Shown here piece by piece: positions 34,041 through 42,931 of a stretch of DNA of 64,000 bases. The stretch comes from Pseudomonas sp. CFBP 13711 (GTDB lineage: Bacteria > Pseudomonadota > Gammaproteobacteria > Pseudomonadales > Pseudomonadaceae). Position 1 is the first letter of the stretch. Every line of letters begins with the position of its first letter. The translations under genes were made by a program, and so were the position numbers. The stretch is taken from the NCBI RefSeq assembly GCF_014842265.1, contig NZ_JACYVI010000010.1:206624-270623 (forward strand), in the 5' to 3' direction. The notes under the pieces were generated by a model. That model did no database searches, was not told where the DNA came from, and saw only the letters and a list, made by a program, of their open reading frames with translations.

Positions 34041-36113
34041 ATGGCTTCAAGAGACAGCAAGCCCACCATCGATTACACCGTACGAACCGGTCCAGGCACC
34101 GTGCAAGTGGACCCCTCCACGGGGGCCGATCAAACCTGGAGCATCATTCTTCAGCCGGACGGCAAGATCCTCGTCGGCGGCGAAAGCTTCCAGACCGCCA
34201 TTGGTTATCCAGGCTCGCCGGGCGATGAAAGCTACGGAACACGCGGCAGCTTCACGTCGGTGCGCCTGAACAGCGACGGCAGCCTGGACAGCAGTTTCAG
34301 CCAGGACGGGATTGCCCTCGTGCCCGCCAGCCTGGATCCGGAAGATGAGGCTTACTACGTCATGGCCGTGCAGGCCGACGGTAAAGTCCTGTCGGCGCAG
34401 CCTGGGCTTGGCGGTTTGAAAGTCGAACGCTTCAACCTCGATGGCACCCTGGACACCACGTTCGGCAAAGGCGGCGCCGCAGCCCTTGATGTACCGATCA
34501 GCACCGATGGAATGGCGATTTACGCCACAGCCGATGGTTCGGTGTACGTCAGCGCTCGCGGCACCTCGCAAGCCGTGGTGTTCAAGCTGGACAGCAGCGG
34601 TACGCCGGCGGAAAACATCGGTGTCGACGGCACACTCGTCCTCAACCCGACCGGCTATTACGGCACCGGCAATATCGCCACCGTTGTGCAGCCCGACGGC
34701 AGCGTATTGCTCGGCAGCTGGCTGTACGTGGGCTCCGAGGGGCCTCACGACCCGGGCGATCCGGTGTATGCCGTTCAGCGACTTGCAGCCGACGGCAACC
34801 TGGATACCACGTTTGGCGTGGACGGCGTGGTGTACTTCGATACCGCCCTGGGGCTGGACTACCGCGCCGCGATGACCGTGCAAGCCGATGGCAAGATCAT
34901 CATTGCCGGCGAGAGTCATGACAGTACCACCTTCAACGTACTGCGGCTGAATGCGGACGGTGCCTTCGACACCTCCTTCAGCGGTGATGGCAAGCTCACC
35001 CTTCAGGTGCCCCAAGGGGACTCCGCCTATGCCCACTCGGCCATCGTTCAGCCCGATGGCAAGATCCTTATCGCCGGCGACGTGATCACTCGACTGAACG
35101 CCGATGGCAGCCTGGACACCACCTTTGGCAGCCAGGACGGGCAATACCACGTGGACGGCTCCAGCGAGGCCAATCACCTGATTGGCAACGACACGGCAGA
35201 GATCATCCGCGGCCTGGGCGGTGACGACGTGCTGCAAGGCGCCGGTGGCCGTGACGTACTGACAGGCGGGATGGGCGCAGACATTTTCCGCTTCAGCCAG
35301 ATCAGCGACAGCTACCGCACCGCTACGGAAACCGGCAGCGACCGGATTCTGGACTTCGACGCCTCCCAGGACCGCGTAGACCTGATTGCTTTGGGTTTCA
35401 CCGGCATTGGCGACGGCCACAATGGCACGCTGGCCATCCAGGCCAACGCTGACGGCACCCGCACTTACCTGAAAAGTTTCGATGCCAATGTCGACGGGCA
35501 GCGCTTTGAACTGGCGCTCGAAGGCAACCTGACGGGGCAGTTGAACAGTAACAATCTGGTGTTCACGGCCCCCACCGTCGAAGGAACGGCTGGCAAGGAC
35601 GTGATCACGGGGAGTGCCATGTCGGAGGTCATCTACGGCCTGGCCGGTAACGACCGCATCGATGGCGGCAGAGGCTCGGATGTGATCATCGGGGGCGCGG
35701 GTGCCGACCTGCTGAGCGGCGGCGACGACCCGAACCTTTCAGTCTATGGCCGAGATGGCATCAATGACGCTGACGTGTTCCGCTACACGGCAGCCAGCGA
35801 CAGCTATCGCACCGACAGCCAGAGCTTCGTGGACCTGATTGTCCGGTTCGCCAACAACAACGACAAGATCGACGTGTCGGCGCTGGGTTACACGGGTTTC
35901 GGTGACGGTACCGGGACCACACTGAAAATGATCTATAACGACGACCTGGACCGCACCTACCTCAAGGATGTGGAAGCGGACGCTCAGGGCCATCGCTTCG
36001 AAATCGCCCTCACCGGCGACTGGACCCTGGACCTGCGCAACTCCGACATGATCTTTGCGCAGGCGCAGGAAGTGACCCTCGTGGGCATGGCCAGCGAGGC
36101 TGCCCTCGGCTAA
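34041..36113 (+). CDS. Secreted delta-60-repeat protein with two RTX (R-module) regions
   Basis: A 690-residue protein without an N-terminal signal peptide. ATG at 34041 has AAGGA eight bases upstream. Residues 25-370 hold about six delta-60 repeats, each with a pattern like VQADGKI, RLNADGSLDTTF and DG (predicted beta-propeller). From about residue 372 follow two R-like modules: short RTX motifs (RGLGGDDVLQGAGGRDVLTG; IDGGRGSDVIIGGAGADLLS) and then the FRF...SDSYRTATETGSDRI and LGFTGIGDGHNGTL region known from AlgE epimerases. The C-terminus ends VTLVGMASEAALG, close to the end of the epimerase at 48285-50036. It should be exported by a type I system and bind Ca2+. No catalytic domain is recognised. 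Confidence 0.85.
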   Translation: MASRDSKPTIDYTVRTGPGTVQVDPSTGADQTWSIILQPDGKILVGGESFQTAIGYPGSPGDESYGTRGSFTSVRLNSDGSLDSSFSQDGIALVPASLDPEDEAYYVMAVQADGKVLSAQPGLGGLKVERFNLDGTLDTTFGKGGAAALDVPISTDGMAIYATADGSVYVSARGTSQAVVFKLDSSGTPAENIGVDGTLVLNPTGYYGTGNIATVVQPDGSVLLGSWLYVGSEGPHDPGDPVYAVQRLAADGNLDTTFGVDGVVYFDTALGLDYRAAMTVQADGKIIIAGESHDSTTFNVLRLNADGAFDTSFSGDGKLTLQVPQGDSAYAHSAIVQPDGKILIAGDVITRLNADGSLDTTFGSQDGQYHVDGSSEANHLIGNDTAEIIRGLGGDDVLQGAGGRDVLTGGMGADIFRFSQISDSYRTATETGSDRILDFDASQDRVDLIALGFTGIGDGHNGTLAIQANADGTRTYLKSFDANVDGQRFELALEGNLTGQLNSNNLVFTAPTVEGTAGKDVITGSAMSEVIYGLAGNDRIDGGRGSDVIIGGAGADLLSGGDDPNLSVYGRDGINDADVFRYTAASDSYRTDSQSFVDLIVRFANNNDKIDVSALGYTGFGDGTGTTLKMIYNDDLDRTYLKDVEADAQGHRFEIALTGDWTLDLRNSDMIFAQAQEVTLVGMASEAALG

Positions 36114-36126
36114 CAGGCGGGGTGCG

Positions 36127-36159
36127 ACGAGGGGAACGGCTCATGCGCGTTCCCCTCGT
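36127..36159 (+). terminator. Strong hairpin after the delta-60/RTX gene
   Basis: ACGAGGGGAAC (36127-36137) pairs perfectly with GTTCCCCTCGT (36149-36159) around an 11-base loop, 13 bases after the stop codon. No long T-run follows, so termination may need Rho or may be partial, but the position fits transcript end. Confidence 0.7.
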
Positions 36160-36357
36160 TCAACGCTTAGCGCCGGTGATCCGCATCAACCCACTCGTTA
36201 TAGGACTTCAAGATCCGCATCGGTGTAGCTGCAACCATCCAGCCGCCACTCCCGTCTACAGCCTTCGATTTCATGACCCCATGCTTTGGCTGCGCGTGCC
36301 CGCGAACACCAAACCTATGAGCCATCGGCGTGTCGTGACATGGATGACGCCACTGAA

Positions 36358-37278
36358 TCAATGGGCCGTACGGATAATGACCTTACCGCAGGCATGCCCG
36401 GTGGCGACTTTCTCCAGTGCGGCGCGGGTCTCGTCCAGGGCGAAGATCGAGTCGGTCACAACCTGCAATTGCCCTGCACTGAACTGCCGCACCGCCTCCT
36501 GGAGATAGGGGGTGGCGCTGGCAAAGAACACGGCTTCCCCGGCATGGTCTTCGCGGGATTCGATGTCGAACTCCACGAGGGTCGCAATCCGTCCACCCTT
36601 GCCGAGTACCGACCAGGAGCTTTCCAGCGTCGGGCCGCCGACCGTGTCGAGCACCAGGTCGATGTCACGCAGGGTGGTGAAATCCTCGGTGCGATAATCG
36701 ATCGCCTCGTCTGCACCCAGGCTTTTCACCCGCTCGATGTTGCGCGCCGAAGCCGTGGCGATGACATAAGCGCCAGCCGCGTGCGCCAACTGCACCGCCA
36801 TGCTGCCCACACCGCCCGCGCCCGCATGTATCAAGACGCGTTGACCGGGCTTCAATTGCCCCACCTCAAACAACGCCTGCTGCGCAGTGCCGAAGGTCGT
36901 CGGCAGCGCCGCCGCCTGCTCGAAACTCATGGAAGCCGGAATCAGACAAAGCTCGGTGGCAGCGATTATCAGCTGCCGGGCAAAGGCGCCACCCGCAGTG
37001 GGGGTGCTGCGGCCGAACACGCGATCACCGGGTTTCAGGTGGCTCACCTGCTCACCGACGCTGCTGACGATGCCGCTGAAATCGGTGCCCGGGGTGTATG
37101 GCAGCTCAACCGGAAAGACCGGCTGCATGTACCCAGCGATGATCTTCAGATCCAGCGGGTTGACGCTGGCGGCCTCGACGCCCACGAGGAGCTCGTCAAC
37201 GCCTGGCTTGCTCAGATCGAGGTTGTGCAGCGTGACGACCTCAGGACCGCCGAATACAGAAATGGACGCTGTTTTCAT
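36358..37278 (-). CDS. Zinc-independent quinone-reductase-like alcohol dehydrogenase (MDR)
   Basis: A 306-residue medium-chain dehydrogenase/reductase of the NADPH:quinone reductase type: VEAASVNPLDLKI, ELPYTPGTDFSGIV, AALPTTFGTAQQAL and the nucleotide-binding HAGAGGVGSMAVQLA. Zinc ligands are absent. ATG at 37278, 20 bases after the NTF2-like stop. With the NTF2-like gene and the divergent LysR it forms an inducible detoxification-type unit (inference from the arrangement). Confidence 0.91.
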   Translation of the reverse strand: MKTASISVFGGPEVVTLHNLDLSKPGVDELLVGVEAASVNPLDLKIIAGYMQPVFPVELPYTPGTDFSGIVSSVGEQVSHLKPGDRVFGRSTPTAGGAFARQLIIAATELCLIPASMSFEQAAALPTTFGTAQQALFEVGQLKPGQRVLIHAGAGGVGSMAVQLAHAAGAYVIATASARNIERVKSLGADEAIDYRTEDFTTLRDIDLVLDTVGGPTLESSWSVLGKGGRIATLVEFDIESREDHAGEAVFFASATPYLQEAVRQFSAGQLQVVTDSIFALDETRAALEKVATGHACGKVIIRTAH

Positions 37279-37298
37279 GAGGGCTTTCTCTTCGTTGC

Positions 37299-37736
37299 TC
37301 AGGCTTGAGGGAATTGACCGAGTTGCAGGAACAGACCGAACCAGTCCTCCATGTGCCACGTGGTAACGACCCGCCCGTTCTCCAGTGCGTGAAACTCATG
37401 CAAACGGAAGCTCACCTGTTTGCCCGTGGCGGCGATGCCAAATAGCTCGCCGAGGTGGGTGCCGGTTATTTCAGCCCGTACGGCGACCTGACCAGGGGCC
37501 TGAACCATGTTGTGAATGACGATGCGCACATCCGGAAACGCGTCGGCGAGGCTGCGGATAATCGGTTTGATGCCATCGGGGCCTGGGCCTTGCCCGGGTG
37601 CCAGGGGGATGTCATCCCAGTCGGCAGCCAGCACGCTGTCGACGAGGTCGGGATTGTTCTCGCTGAAGGCGCGGTAGAGGGTCTCGACGGCCTGGCGTTC
37701 GGTCTGAAGGCGGGTGGCAAGTTCTGCGGTAGACAT
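37299..37736 (-). CDS. NTF2-like/SnoaL-type protein
   Basis: A 145-residue protein of the NTF2-like fold, ester-cyclase type: QAVETLYRAFSENNPDLVDS, AFPDVRIVIHNMVQAPGQV, and FRLHEFHALENGRVVTTWH. These proteins bind small hydrophobic compounds and act as cyclases or isomerases or are non-enzymatic. First gene of the two-gene unit with the quinone reductase; both are divergent from LysR at 37828. Confidence 0.88.
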   Translation of the reverse strand: MSTAELATRLQTERQAVETLYRAFSENNPDLVDSVLAADWDDIPLAPGQGPGPDGIKPIIRSLADAFPDVRIVIHNMVQAPGQVAVRAEITGTHLGELFGIAATGKQVSFRLHEFHALENGRVVTTWHMEDWFGLFLQLGQFPQA

Positions 37737-37827
37737 AAGATTGCTCTCGGCGTGGGGTATGGCGAGAGTGTGAGCGCAGGGCTACCATCCGTATAACAAA
37801 TGGCTCGTATATAGGTTTATTTGATTT

Positions 37828-38739
37828 ATGGATTTTCATGGCATCGACCTGAACCTGCTCGCCGCATTCAACGCCTTGATGAACGAGCGCAACGTCACGC
37901 GCGCCGCCACCCAGGTCGGCGTCAGCCAACCGGCCATGAGTGCCGCGCTTTCGCGCTTGCGCACGCTGTTGGGCGATCCGCTTTTTTTGCGCAGCCCTGA
38001 CGGCCTCCTTCCAACGCCCCGTGCCCGTGAGTTGGCCCAACCTGTCGCCGAGGCGCTGAGCCAGATAAAAGCCGCCCTGGTGAAAATGCCTGACTTTGTC
38101 CCGGCCGATGCCGTGCTCACAATGAACCTTGGCTTGTCGGACTATCCCGCCTTCGTGCTGCTCCCCACGCTGCTGCAGACCTTGAGCGAACACGCGCCAC
38201 ACCTGTCGATCAACGTTCACGCAGTCAATGACCGCGACCATGCCGTGGACATGCTGGATGCGGGAGTGATTGATGCGGCAATCGGCGTATTGCCCAGCCA
38301 TCAAGACGGTCGCATTTTCACGCGACCGATTCTGCGTGACGCTTTCGTCACCCTCGTCGCCCATGGCCATCCGGCAGCCCGGCGCGGCATGGACCTGGAC
38401 ACTTACCTCTCGCTGCCCCATGTACTGGTCTCGCCCGAGGGTGATCGACACGGTTTGGTGGATCAGGCGTTGGCTCAGTTGGGCAAGCAACGCACCCTGG
38501 CACTGACGCTGCCGCAGATGTTCGCGGTGCCGGCGATCATCGCCTCTTCCCGCATGACTGCCACCGTCCTGAAACGCATCGCCCTCAGCTCGCCGACGGG
38601 AGGGAAACTGGTCCTGTTCCCGCCGCCGGTCGCGCTGCCGGAGATCACGTTTCATCTCATCTGGCATCGTCGTGGCAATGGGAATCCCGCTCAGGAATGG
38701 TTCAGAGGCATGATCGAATCGGTTGCAGCGGGGCTTTAA
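37828..38739 (+). CDS. LysR-type transcriptional regulator
   Basis: A 303-residue LysR: HGIDLNLLAAFNALMNERNV, RAATQVGVSQPAMSAALSRL at the N-terminus (NodD-like start), substrate-binding domain after. It is divergent from the NTF2-like/quinone reductase pair with 91 bases between, and is the likely activator of that pair. Confidence 0.93.
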   Translation: MDFHGIDLNLLAAFNALMNERNVTRAATQVGVSQPAMSAALSRLRTLLGDPLFLRSPDGLLPTPRARELAQPVAEALSQIKAALVKMPDFVPADAVLTMNLGLSDYPAFVLLPTLLQTLSEHAPHLSINVHAVNDRDHAVDMLDAGVIDAAIGVLPSHQDGRIFTRPILRDAFVTLVAHGHPAARRGMDLDTYLSLPHVLVSPEGDRHGLVDQALAQLGKQRTLALTLPQMFAVPAIIASSRMTATVLKRIALSSPTGGKLVLFPPPVALPEITFHLIWHRRGNGNPAQEWFRGMIESVAAGL

Positions 38740-38890
38740 AGACAGCTGCGGCCTGATACGGCGCGACTGCGAAACGTGCTTGAAAAGGAGGTTAACGGCC
38801 CGGCCCGACCATCGACAGGGCGATGGCCTTGCCGGGCGACGGGCCACAGCGCATCATGCGCGATTGTTTATTTCCCGGCGCAGACTATCG

Positions 38891-40201
38891 ATGGCCCACC
38901 ATCCCGCCCCATTTCCTTTCAACGAGGAAGAGCGTGTCCTCTCGCTCGAACACCTGGACGTGCTGGACAGTGCCAACGAAAAGGCATTCGACGACATCGT
39001 TCTACTGGCCACCACCTTGTGCGACGCGCCCATTGCGCTGGTGTCGCTGGTCGATCGGGAACGCCAGTGGTTCAAGGCCTGCGTGGGCCTCGGGGTGCAG
39101 GAAACCCATCGGGATCTGGCCTTCTGCGGCCATGCGATTCTTGATCCCGTGCAAGTGCTGGTCGTCGAAGACGCGGCCCTCGACCCTCGCTTCGCTTCCA
39201 GCCCGCTGGTGCTCGGCCCGCCTTTCATTCGTTTCTACGCAGGCGCGCCCATTGTCACGGACAGCGGCGTCGCATTGGGCACTGTCTGCGTGATCGACAC
39301 GCGCGCCCGTCAGCTGAGCGAACGCCAATCCCTCGCCCTCCAGGCATTGGCCCGGCAGGCCGCGGCGCTGCTGGAAGCCCGCTTGCTGAGCAAACAACGT
39401 GAACGGCAGCTGGCGCAATTTCAGGATCAATTCCAGCAAGCCGAACAGAACCCGAGCGAAGTCACCCCGCTGCTGCAAAATTCCGGCTGCATCTCCTCGC
39501 TGGGCATGCTCACCGCAAGCATTGCCCATGACTTCAACAACCTGCTGCAGAGCGTCAGCGCTGCGTTTCAGTTGACCCGCCTGCGTTCCCGGAGGCCAGT
39601 GGACGTCGAGCGTTTCGCCGAGACCGGCCTGCAGGCCGTTGAGCAAGGCCGGCAGCTCATCAGTTATTTGATGTCGAGCGTGCGCGGTGACGGCCCTGAA
39701 CTGATCTGCATCGATGTGACCGCACGCCTCCACGCCGCGCAGCCGTTGATGCGCCATTCGATGAGTGAAGGCATCGACCTTGACTTCGATCTGGCGGAAT
39801 GGGGCTGGGGCGTCCTCTGTGTCGAAGCCCAACTGCACGCGGTCGTGATGAACCTGCTCAGCAATGCCCGTGATGCGCTGAAGGGTTCCGGCCAGATTCG
39901 GGTGTCCACCCGCTGGGTGCATGTGGAGGATGATCTGTCGCTGCAACAGGGCGACTACCTTGTGGTCAGCGTCAGTGACAACGGTCCTGGCATGCCTGCC
40001 GAGGTCGCGCGCCAGGTGTTCGAGCCTTTCTTCACCACCAAAGCGACAGGCGAAGGCACCGGGTTGGGGCTGGCTCAGGTCAAGGATTTCGCAATCAAAT
40101 CGGGCGGTGACGCGCGCATCGAAACAGCGCCCGGGGCGGGGACGACGGTGAGTCTGTATCTGAGAATTCTGGGCTGTATCGCCACGTCGGAAGCGGGTTG
40201 A
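38891..40201 (+). CDS. Soluble GAF-domain histidine kinase
   Basis: A 436-residue protein. N-terminal GAF domain (about 25-170: FDDIVLLATTLCDAPIALVS, LAFCGHAI, PFIRFYAGAPIV). Kinase part: phospho-acceptor SIAHDFNNLLQSV (His213), N-box NLLSNARDAL, G1 DNGPGMP, G2 GEGTGLGLAQV. No transmembrane segment, no receiver domain and no response-regulator gene beside it, so it is an orphan cytoplasmic kinase, perhaps for redox or cyclic-nucleotide signals bound by GAF. ATG at 38891; readings further upstream overlap LysR and have no support. Confidence 0.88.
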   Translation: MAHHPAPFPFNEEERVLSLEHLDVLDSANEKAFDDIVLLATTLCDAPIALVSLVDRERQWFKACVGLGVQETHRDLAFCGHAILDPVQVLVVEDAALDPRFASSPLVLGPPFIRFYAGAPIVTDSGVALGTVCVIDTRARQLSERQSLALQALARQAAALLEARLLSKQRERQLAQFQDQFQQAEQNPSEVTPLLQNSGCISSLGMLTASIAHDFNNLLQSVSAAFQLTRLRSRRPVDVERFAETGLQAVEQGRQLISYLMSSVRGDGPELICIDVTARLHAAQPLMRHSMSEGIDLDFDLAEWGWGVLCVEAQLHAVVMNLLSNARDALKGSGQIRVSTRWVHVEDDLSLQQGDYLVVSVSDNGPGMPAEVARQVFEPFFTTKATGEGTGLGLAQVKDFAIKSGGDARIETAPGAGTTVSLYLRILGCIATSEAG

Positions 40202-40276
40202 GCGGTGTGCTGATTCGCTGAACAAATCATCAGGCGCCGACATTTTTTTTACATTCACGCGTTATAGTGGCGGCCC

Positions 40277-40437
40277 TTGTTGGGGAGTAGCCTGCTCTGG
40301 ACCCCGTGTCACAGAGCGTTCGTGTCAACATTCTCGGCGGCCTGCCGTGGCACGAACACCTTCGGGTTGGCGAGACCAACGATGCATCCATGCCTAAAGT
40401 CGGGCGTGTGGCTGCGTCGTTGACTCATTGCCCGACT
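40277..40437 (+). promoter_or_regulatory. Manganese riboswitch (yybP-ykoY type) upstream of mntP
   Basis: The leader contains the conserved segment GGGGAGTAGC (40282-40291) and, about 80 bases later, CGAGACCAAC (40371-40380). TTGTTGG (40277-40283) pairs with CCAACGA (40376-40382), giving the closing stem (one G-U pair). Within it GTTCGTG and CACGAAC form an inner stem. Downstream, AGTCGGGC (40398-40405) pairs perfectly with GCCCGACT (40430-40437), immediately before GGAA, the mntP ribosome-binding site: a likely expression platform. The family binds Mn2+ and turns on exporters. Confidence 0.88.
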
Positions 40438-40448
40438 GGAACATAACC

Positions 40449-41015
40449 GTGAACCCGATTTCCCTCATCCTTCTTGCTTTGGCCATGTCCACGGACGCTT
40501 TCGCAGCGGCCATCGGTAAAGGCGCAAGCCTGCACAAGCCCCGTTTCATAGAAGCGTTGCGCACCGGCATCATCTTTGGCGTCATCGAAGGCATCACGCC
40601 CCTGATCGGCTGGCTGATCGGCCAGGCCGCCACGTCCTACGTCAAGAACTGGGATCACTGGATCGCCTTCACCCTGCTGGTGGTCCTCGGCGTGCACATG
40701 ATCTACAACGGCCTCAAGCATGATGACGCCGAAGAAGAAAAACCCAATCAGCACTCCTTCCTGATATTGGCCGTGACCGCTTTCGCCACCAGCATCGATG
40801 CGCTGGCCGTGGGCGTTGGCCTGGCCTTCGTCAACGTGAATATCCTGGTGGCTGCCGCGGCCATTGGTGTCGCCACGACGGTCATGGTCACCATCGGCGT
40901 GATGCTGGGCCGCGTGCTGGGCACGGTGGTGGGCAAGCGCGCTGAAATCATCGGCGGCATTGTGCTGATGCTGGTTGGCGCGACGATTCTTTATGAGCAT
41001 TTGTCGGCGGCGTAA
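40449..41015 (+). CDS. mntP: Manganese efflux pump MntP
   Basis: A 188-residue membrane protein with six helices and the two acidic repeats LALAMSTDAFAAAIGKG (N-terminal) and AFATSIDALAVGVGLAF (C-terminal), which carry the Mn2+-binding Asp residues of the MntP/YebN family. It exports Mn2+ from the cytoplasm. GTG start at 40449 with GGAA eight bases upstream, following the riboswitch hairpin. Normal length and no irregularities. Expression should rise with cell Mn2+ through the leader. Confidence 0.96.
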   Translation: MNPISLILLALAMSTDAFAAAIGKGASLHKPRFIEALRTGIIFGVIEGITPLIGWLIGQAATSYVKNWDHWIAFTLLVVLGVHMIYNGLKHDDAEEEKPNQHSFLILAVTAFATSIDALAVGVGLAFVNVNILVAAAAIGVATTVMVTIGVMLGRVLGTVVGKRAEIIGGIVLMLVGATILYEHLSAA

Positions 41016-41025
41016 CGACGGAGTG

Positions 41026-41046
41026 AGCGCACGTGAACCGTGCGCT
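41026..41046. terminator. Hairpin between convergent mntP and SDR genes
   Basis: AGCGCACG (41026-41033) and CGTGCGCT (41039-41046) form a perfect 8-bp stem with a five-base loop, in the 52-base gap between convergent genes, so it could end transcripts from both sides. No T-run is present. Confidence 0.55.
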
Positions 41047-41067
41047 TCAGGCCTCAAGACGGGAGGG

Positions 41068-41817
41068 TTAATACCCGACGCCGCGCACGCCACCGGACGC
41101 CCTGATGGATTCACCGGTGACCCAATGGGAATCGCCGGAAGCCAAAAATACGGCCAGAGGTGCGATGTCCTCTGGCTCTCCGAAGCGTCCCAAAGGCGTA
41201 CCCGCCAGTATTTTCTCTCCCAGCTCGCCCGCAAAGTGCCCGGCCGTTGCGGGCGTATTGGTGTGGCCCGGCAGGATTGAGTTGACCCGGATACCACGCG
41301 GCCCCAGCTCTCTGGCCAGAGCAAAGCTCAAGGTGTCGACGGCGCCCTTGGTGGCCGAATAGACACTCGACGCCAGGTAGGGGTCGGTGCTCAGGATCGA
41401 GCTGATATTGATGATGCTTGCACCAGGCCCCATCAGCTTGACCGCTTCTCGCACGGCGAGCAGGTAGCCGAGGACGTTCAGGTTGAATTGCGTGTGGAAG
41501 GCTTCCTCGGTGAGGTCATCAATCATCTGGAACACCGCCACCCCTGCGTTATTGACCAGCACATCCAGCGTCCCGTACTGCTCGCGGACGGTGTCAAACA
41601 GACGCGCGACGTCGGCCCCCTGACTCATGTCCGCTTGTATGGCGACGGCTGAACCGCCCTGGGCGGTGATGTGAGTGACCACCGCCACGGCGTCGGCCTT
41701 GCTGGAGGCGTAGTTGACCATGACGGTGGCGCCCTGGGCAGCCAGCGCCTTGGCGATTCCGGCGCCGATGCCTTTCGAGGCGCCCGTGACCAGTGCGATT
41801 TTTCCGTTGAGTTTCAT
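41068..41817 (-). CDS. Short-chain dehydrogenase/reductase (FabG-like)
   Basis: A 249-residue classical SDR: TGASKGIGAGIAKAL (NADP binding), LVNNAGVAVFQ, the catalytic Tyr-Lys in YSATKGAVDTL and LPGHTNTPA. Divergent from the AraC gene at 42020, separated by about 200 bases, so probably under its control. Substrate unknown. Confidence 0.92.
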   Translation of the reverse strand: MKLNGKIALVTGASKGIGAGIAKALAAQGATVMVNYASSKADAVAVVTHITAQGGSAVAIQADMSQGADVARLFDTVREQYGTLDVLVNNAGVAVFQMIDDLTEEAFHTQFNLNVLGYLLAVREAVKLMGPGASIINISSILSTDPYLASSVYSATKGAVDTLSFALARELGPRGIRVNSILPGHTNTPATAGHFAGELGEKILAGTPLGRFGEPEDIAPLAVFLASGDSHWVTGESIRASGGVRGVGY

Positions 41818-42019
41818 ACCGTGACCTTCTTGAAATGAGATGTTGTTGAGCGTCGTCACTGTCCGTCGTCAGCACCGGTCGTGAATACCGGGCCTTGATC
41901 GAGCTGCGTGGCGCCAGTATTCGGCCAACCATCGGATAGCGTTTGCCGGTTGTTCGCACATTCTTGCCTGATCTTCTCAATTGGCTTGCCAGGTACCGCT
42001 ATGTAGCCCACGGTGGGGG

Positions 42020-42925
42020 ATGGAAAATACAATTGCAGAACTGCGCCGTATCGTGATGAGCGGTCAGAACACTTGGACCGACACCGGTCTGCCCCGCGTT
42101 GCAATGGTCTGCGCCGAGGCCTGCGCAGATCAGGTCTATCAGCCGATGCTGCATTTGGTGCTTCAGGGCACCAAGACCTTGTCGATAGGCGAAGAGGTTT
42201 TTCGGTACACCGCAGGCCGGTATTTTCTGGTGCCGGTCGATGTGCCTGCCACGGGCCAGATCAGCGCCGCAGCGGCTGATTTACCCTATCTGGCCGTCAG
42301 CCTGACCCTGGACCTTGATGTCATTGCCACCCTGCTGATGGACGTGACCACAGCACCCGGGCCGGCGCGAAACGTGTGCTTCCAGGCTGTGGCTGCACCG
42401 GATGAAATGCTGGATGCATGGGTGCGGATGATGCGGCTGATTGATCGTCCCCATGACGCTGCCGTTCTGGCCCCGATGATCGAACACGAGATTTTGTACC
42501 GCGCATTGCAGGGACCTCTGGGCGGTATCCTTCGTGACATGGCGCGGCCGGATGGTCGGATGGCCCAGATACGCCGTGTCACTCAGTGGATTCGTGAGCA
42601 TTACACCGAGCCGTTCCGCGTCGAGCCTCTCGCACTGATGGCCGAAATGAGCGTTGCCGCCTTCTACCGGCATTTCAAGTCGGTCACGGCCATGACACCC
42701 ATTCAGTATCAAAAACGCCTGCGCCTGTTACGAGCTCGCTGGTTACTGCTGTTCGATTCGCTGGACGCCACGACCATTGCCTATAAGGTCGGCTACGAAA
42801 GCGCGTCGCAATTCAATCGCGAATACGCCCGGCTGTTTGGCCTGCCTCCCGTACGGGACGCCGCGCGGTTCAAATCGCCCCTCGCCACACAGGGCGAGAC
42901 CACCGCGCCACCGGCAGCCTCATGA
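42020..42925 (+). CDS. AraC-family transcriptional regulator
   Basis: A 301-residue regulator with an N-terminal AraC_N (PF06719-like) domain (PMLHLVLQGTKTLSIGEEVF) and two C-terminal helix-turn-helix motifs (LALMAEMSVAAFYRHFKSVT, IAYKVGYESASQFNREYARL). ATG at 42020, GGGG just upstream. Clearly a paralogue of the AraC at 45218-46111. Divergent from the SDR gene at 41817 and likely to regulate it. Confidence 0.93.
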   Translation: MENTIAELRRIVMSGQNTWTDTGLPRVAMVCAEACADQVYQPMLHLVLQGTKTLSIGEEVFRYTAGRYFLVPVDVPATGQISAAAADLPYLAVSLTLDLDVIATLLMDVTTAPGPARNVCFQAVAAPDEMLDAWVRMMRLIDRPHDAAVLAPMIEHEILYRALQGPLGGILRDMARPDGRMAQIRRVTQWIREHYTEPFRVEPLALMAEMSVAAFYRHFKSVTAMTPIQYQKRLRLLRARWLLLFDSLDATTIAYKVGYESASQFNREYARLFGLPPVRDAARFKSPLATQGETTAPPAAS

Positions 42926-42931
42926 CCGCCA

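Noticed and set aside
36167..36361. 64-codon - strand frame before the quinone reductase end
   Set aside because: The end (GSGGWMVAATPMRILKSYNE) looks protein-like and could be a remnant, but there is no start signal and no family I can name.
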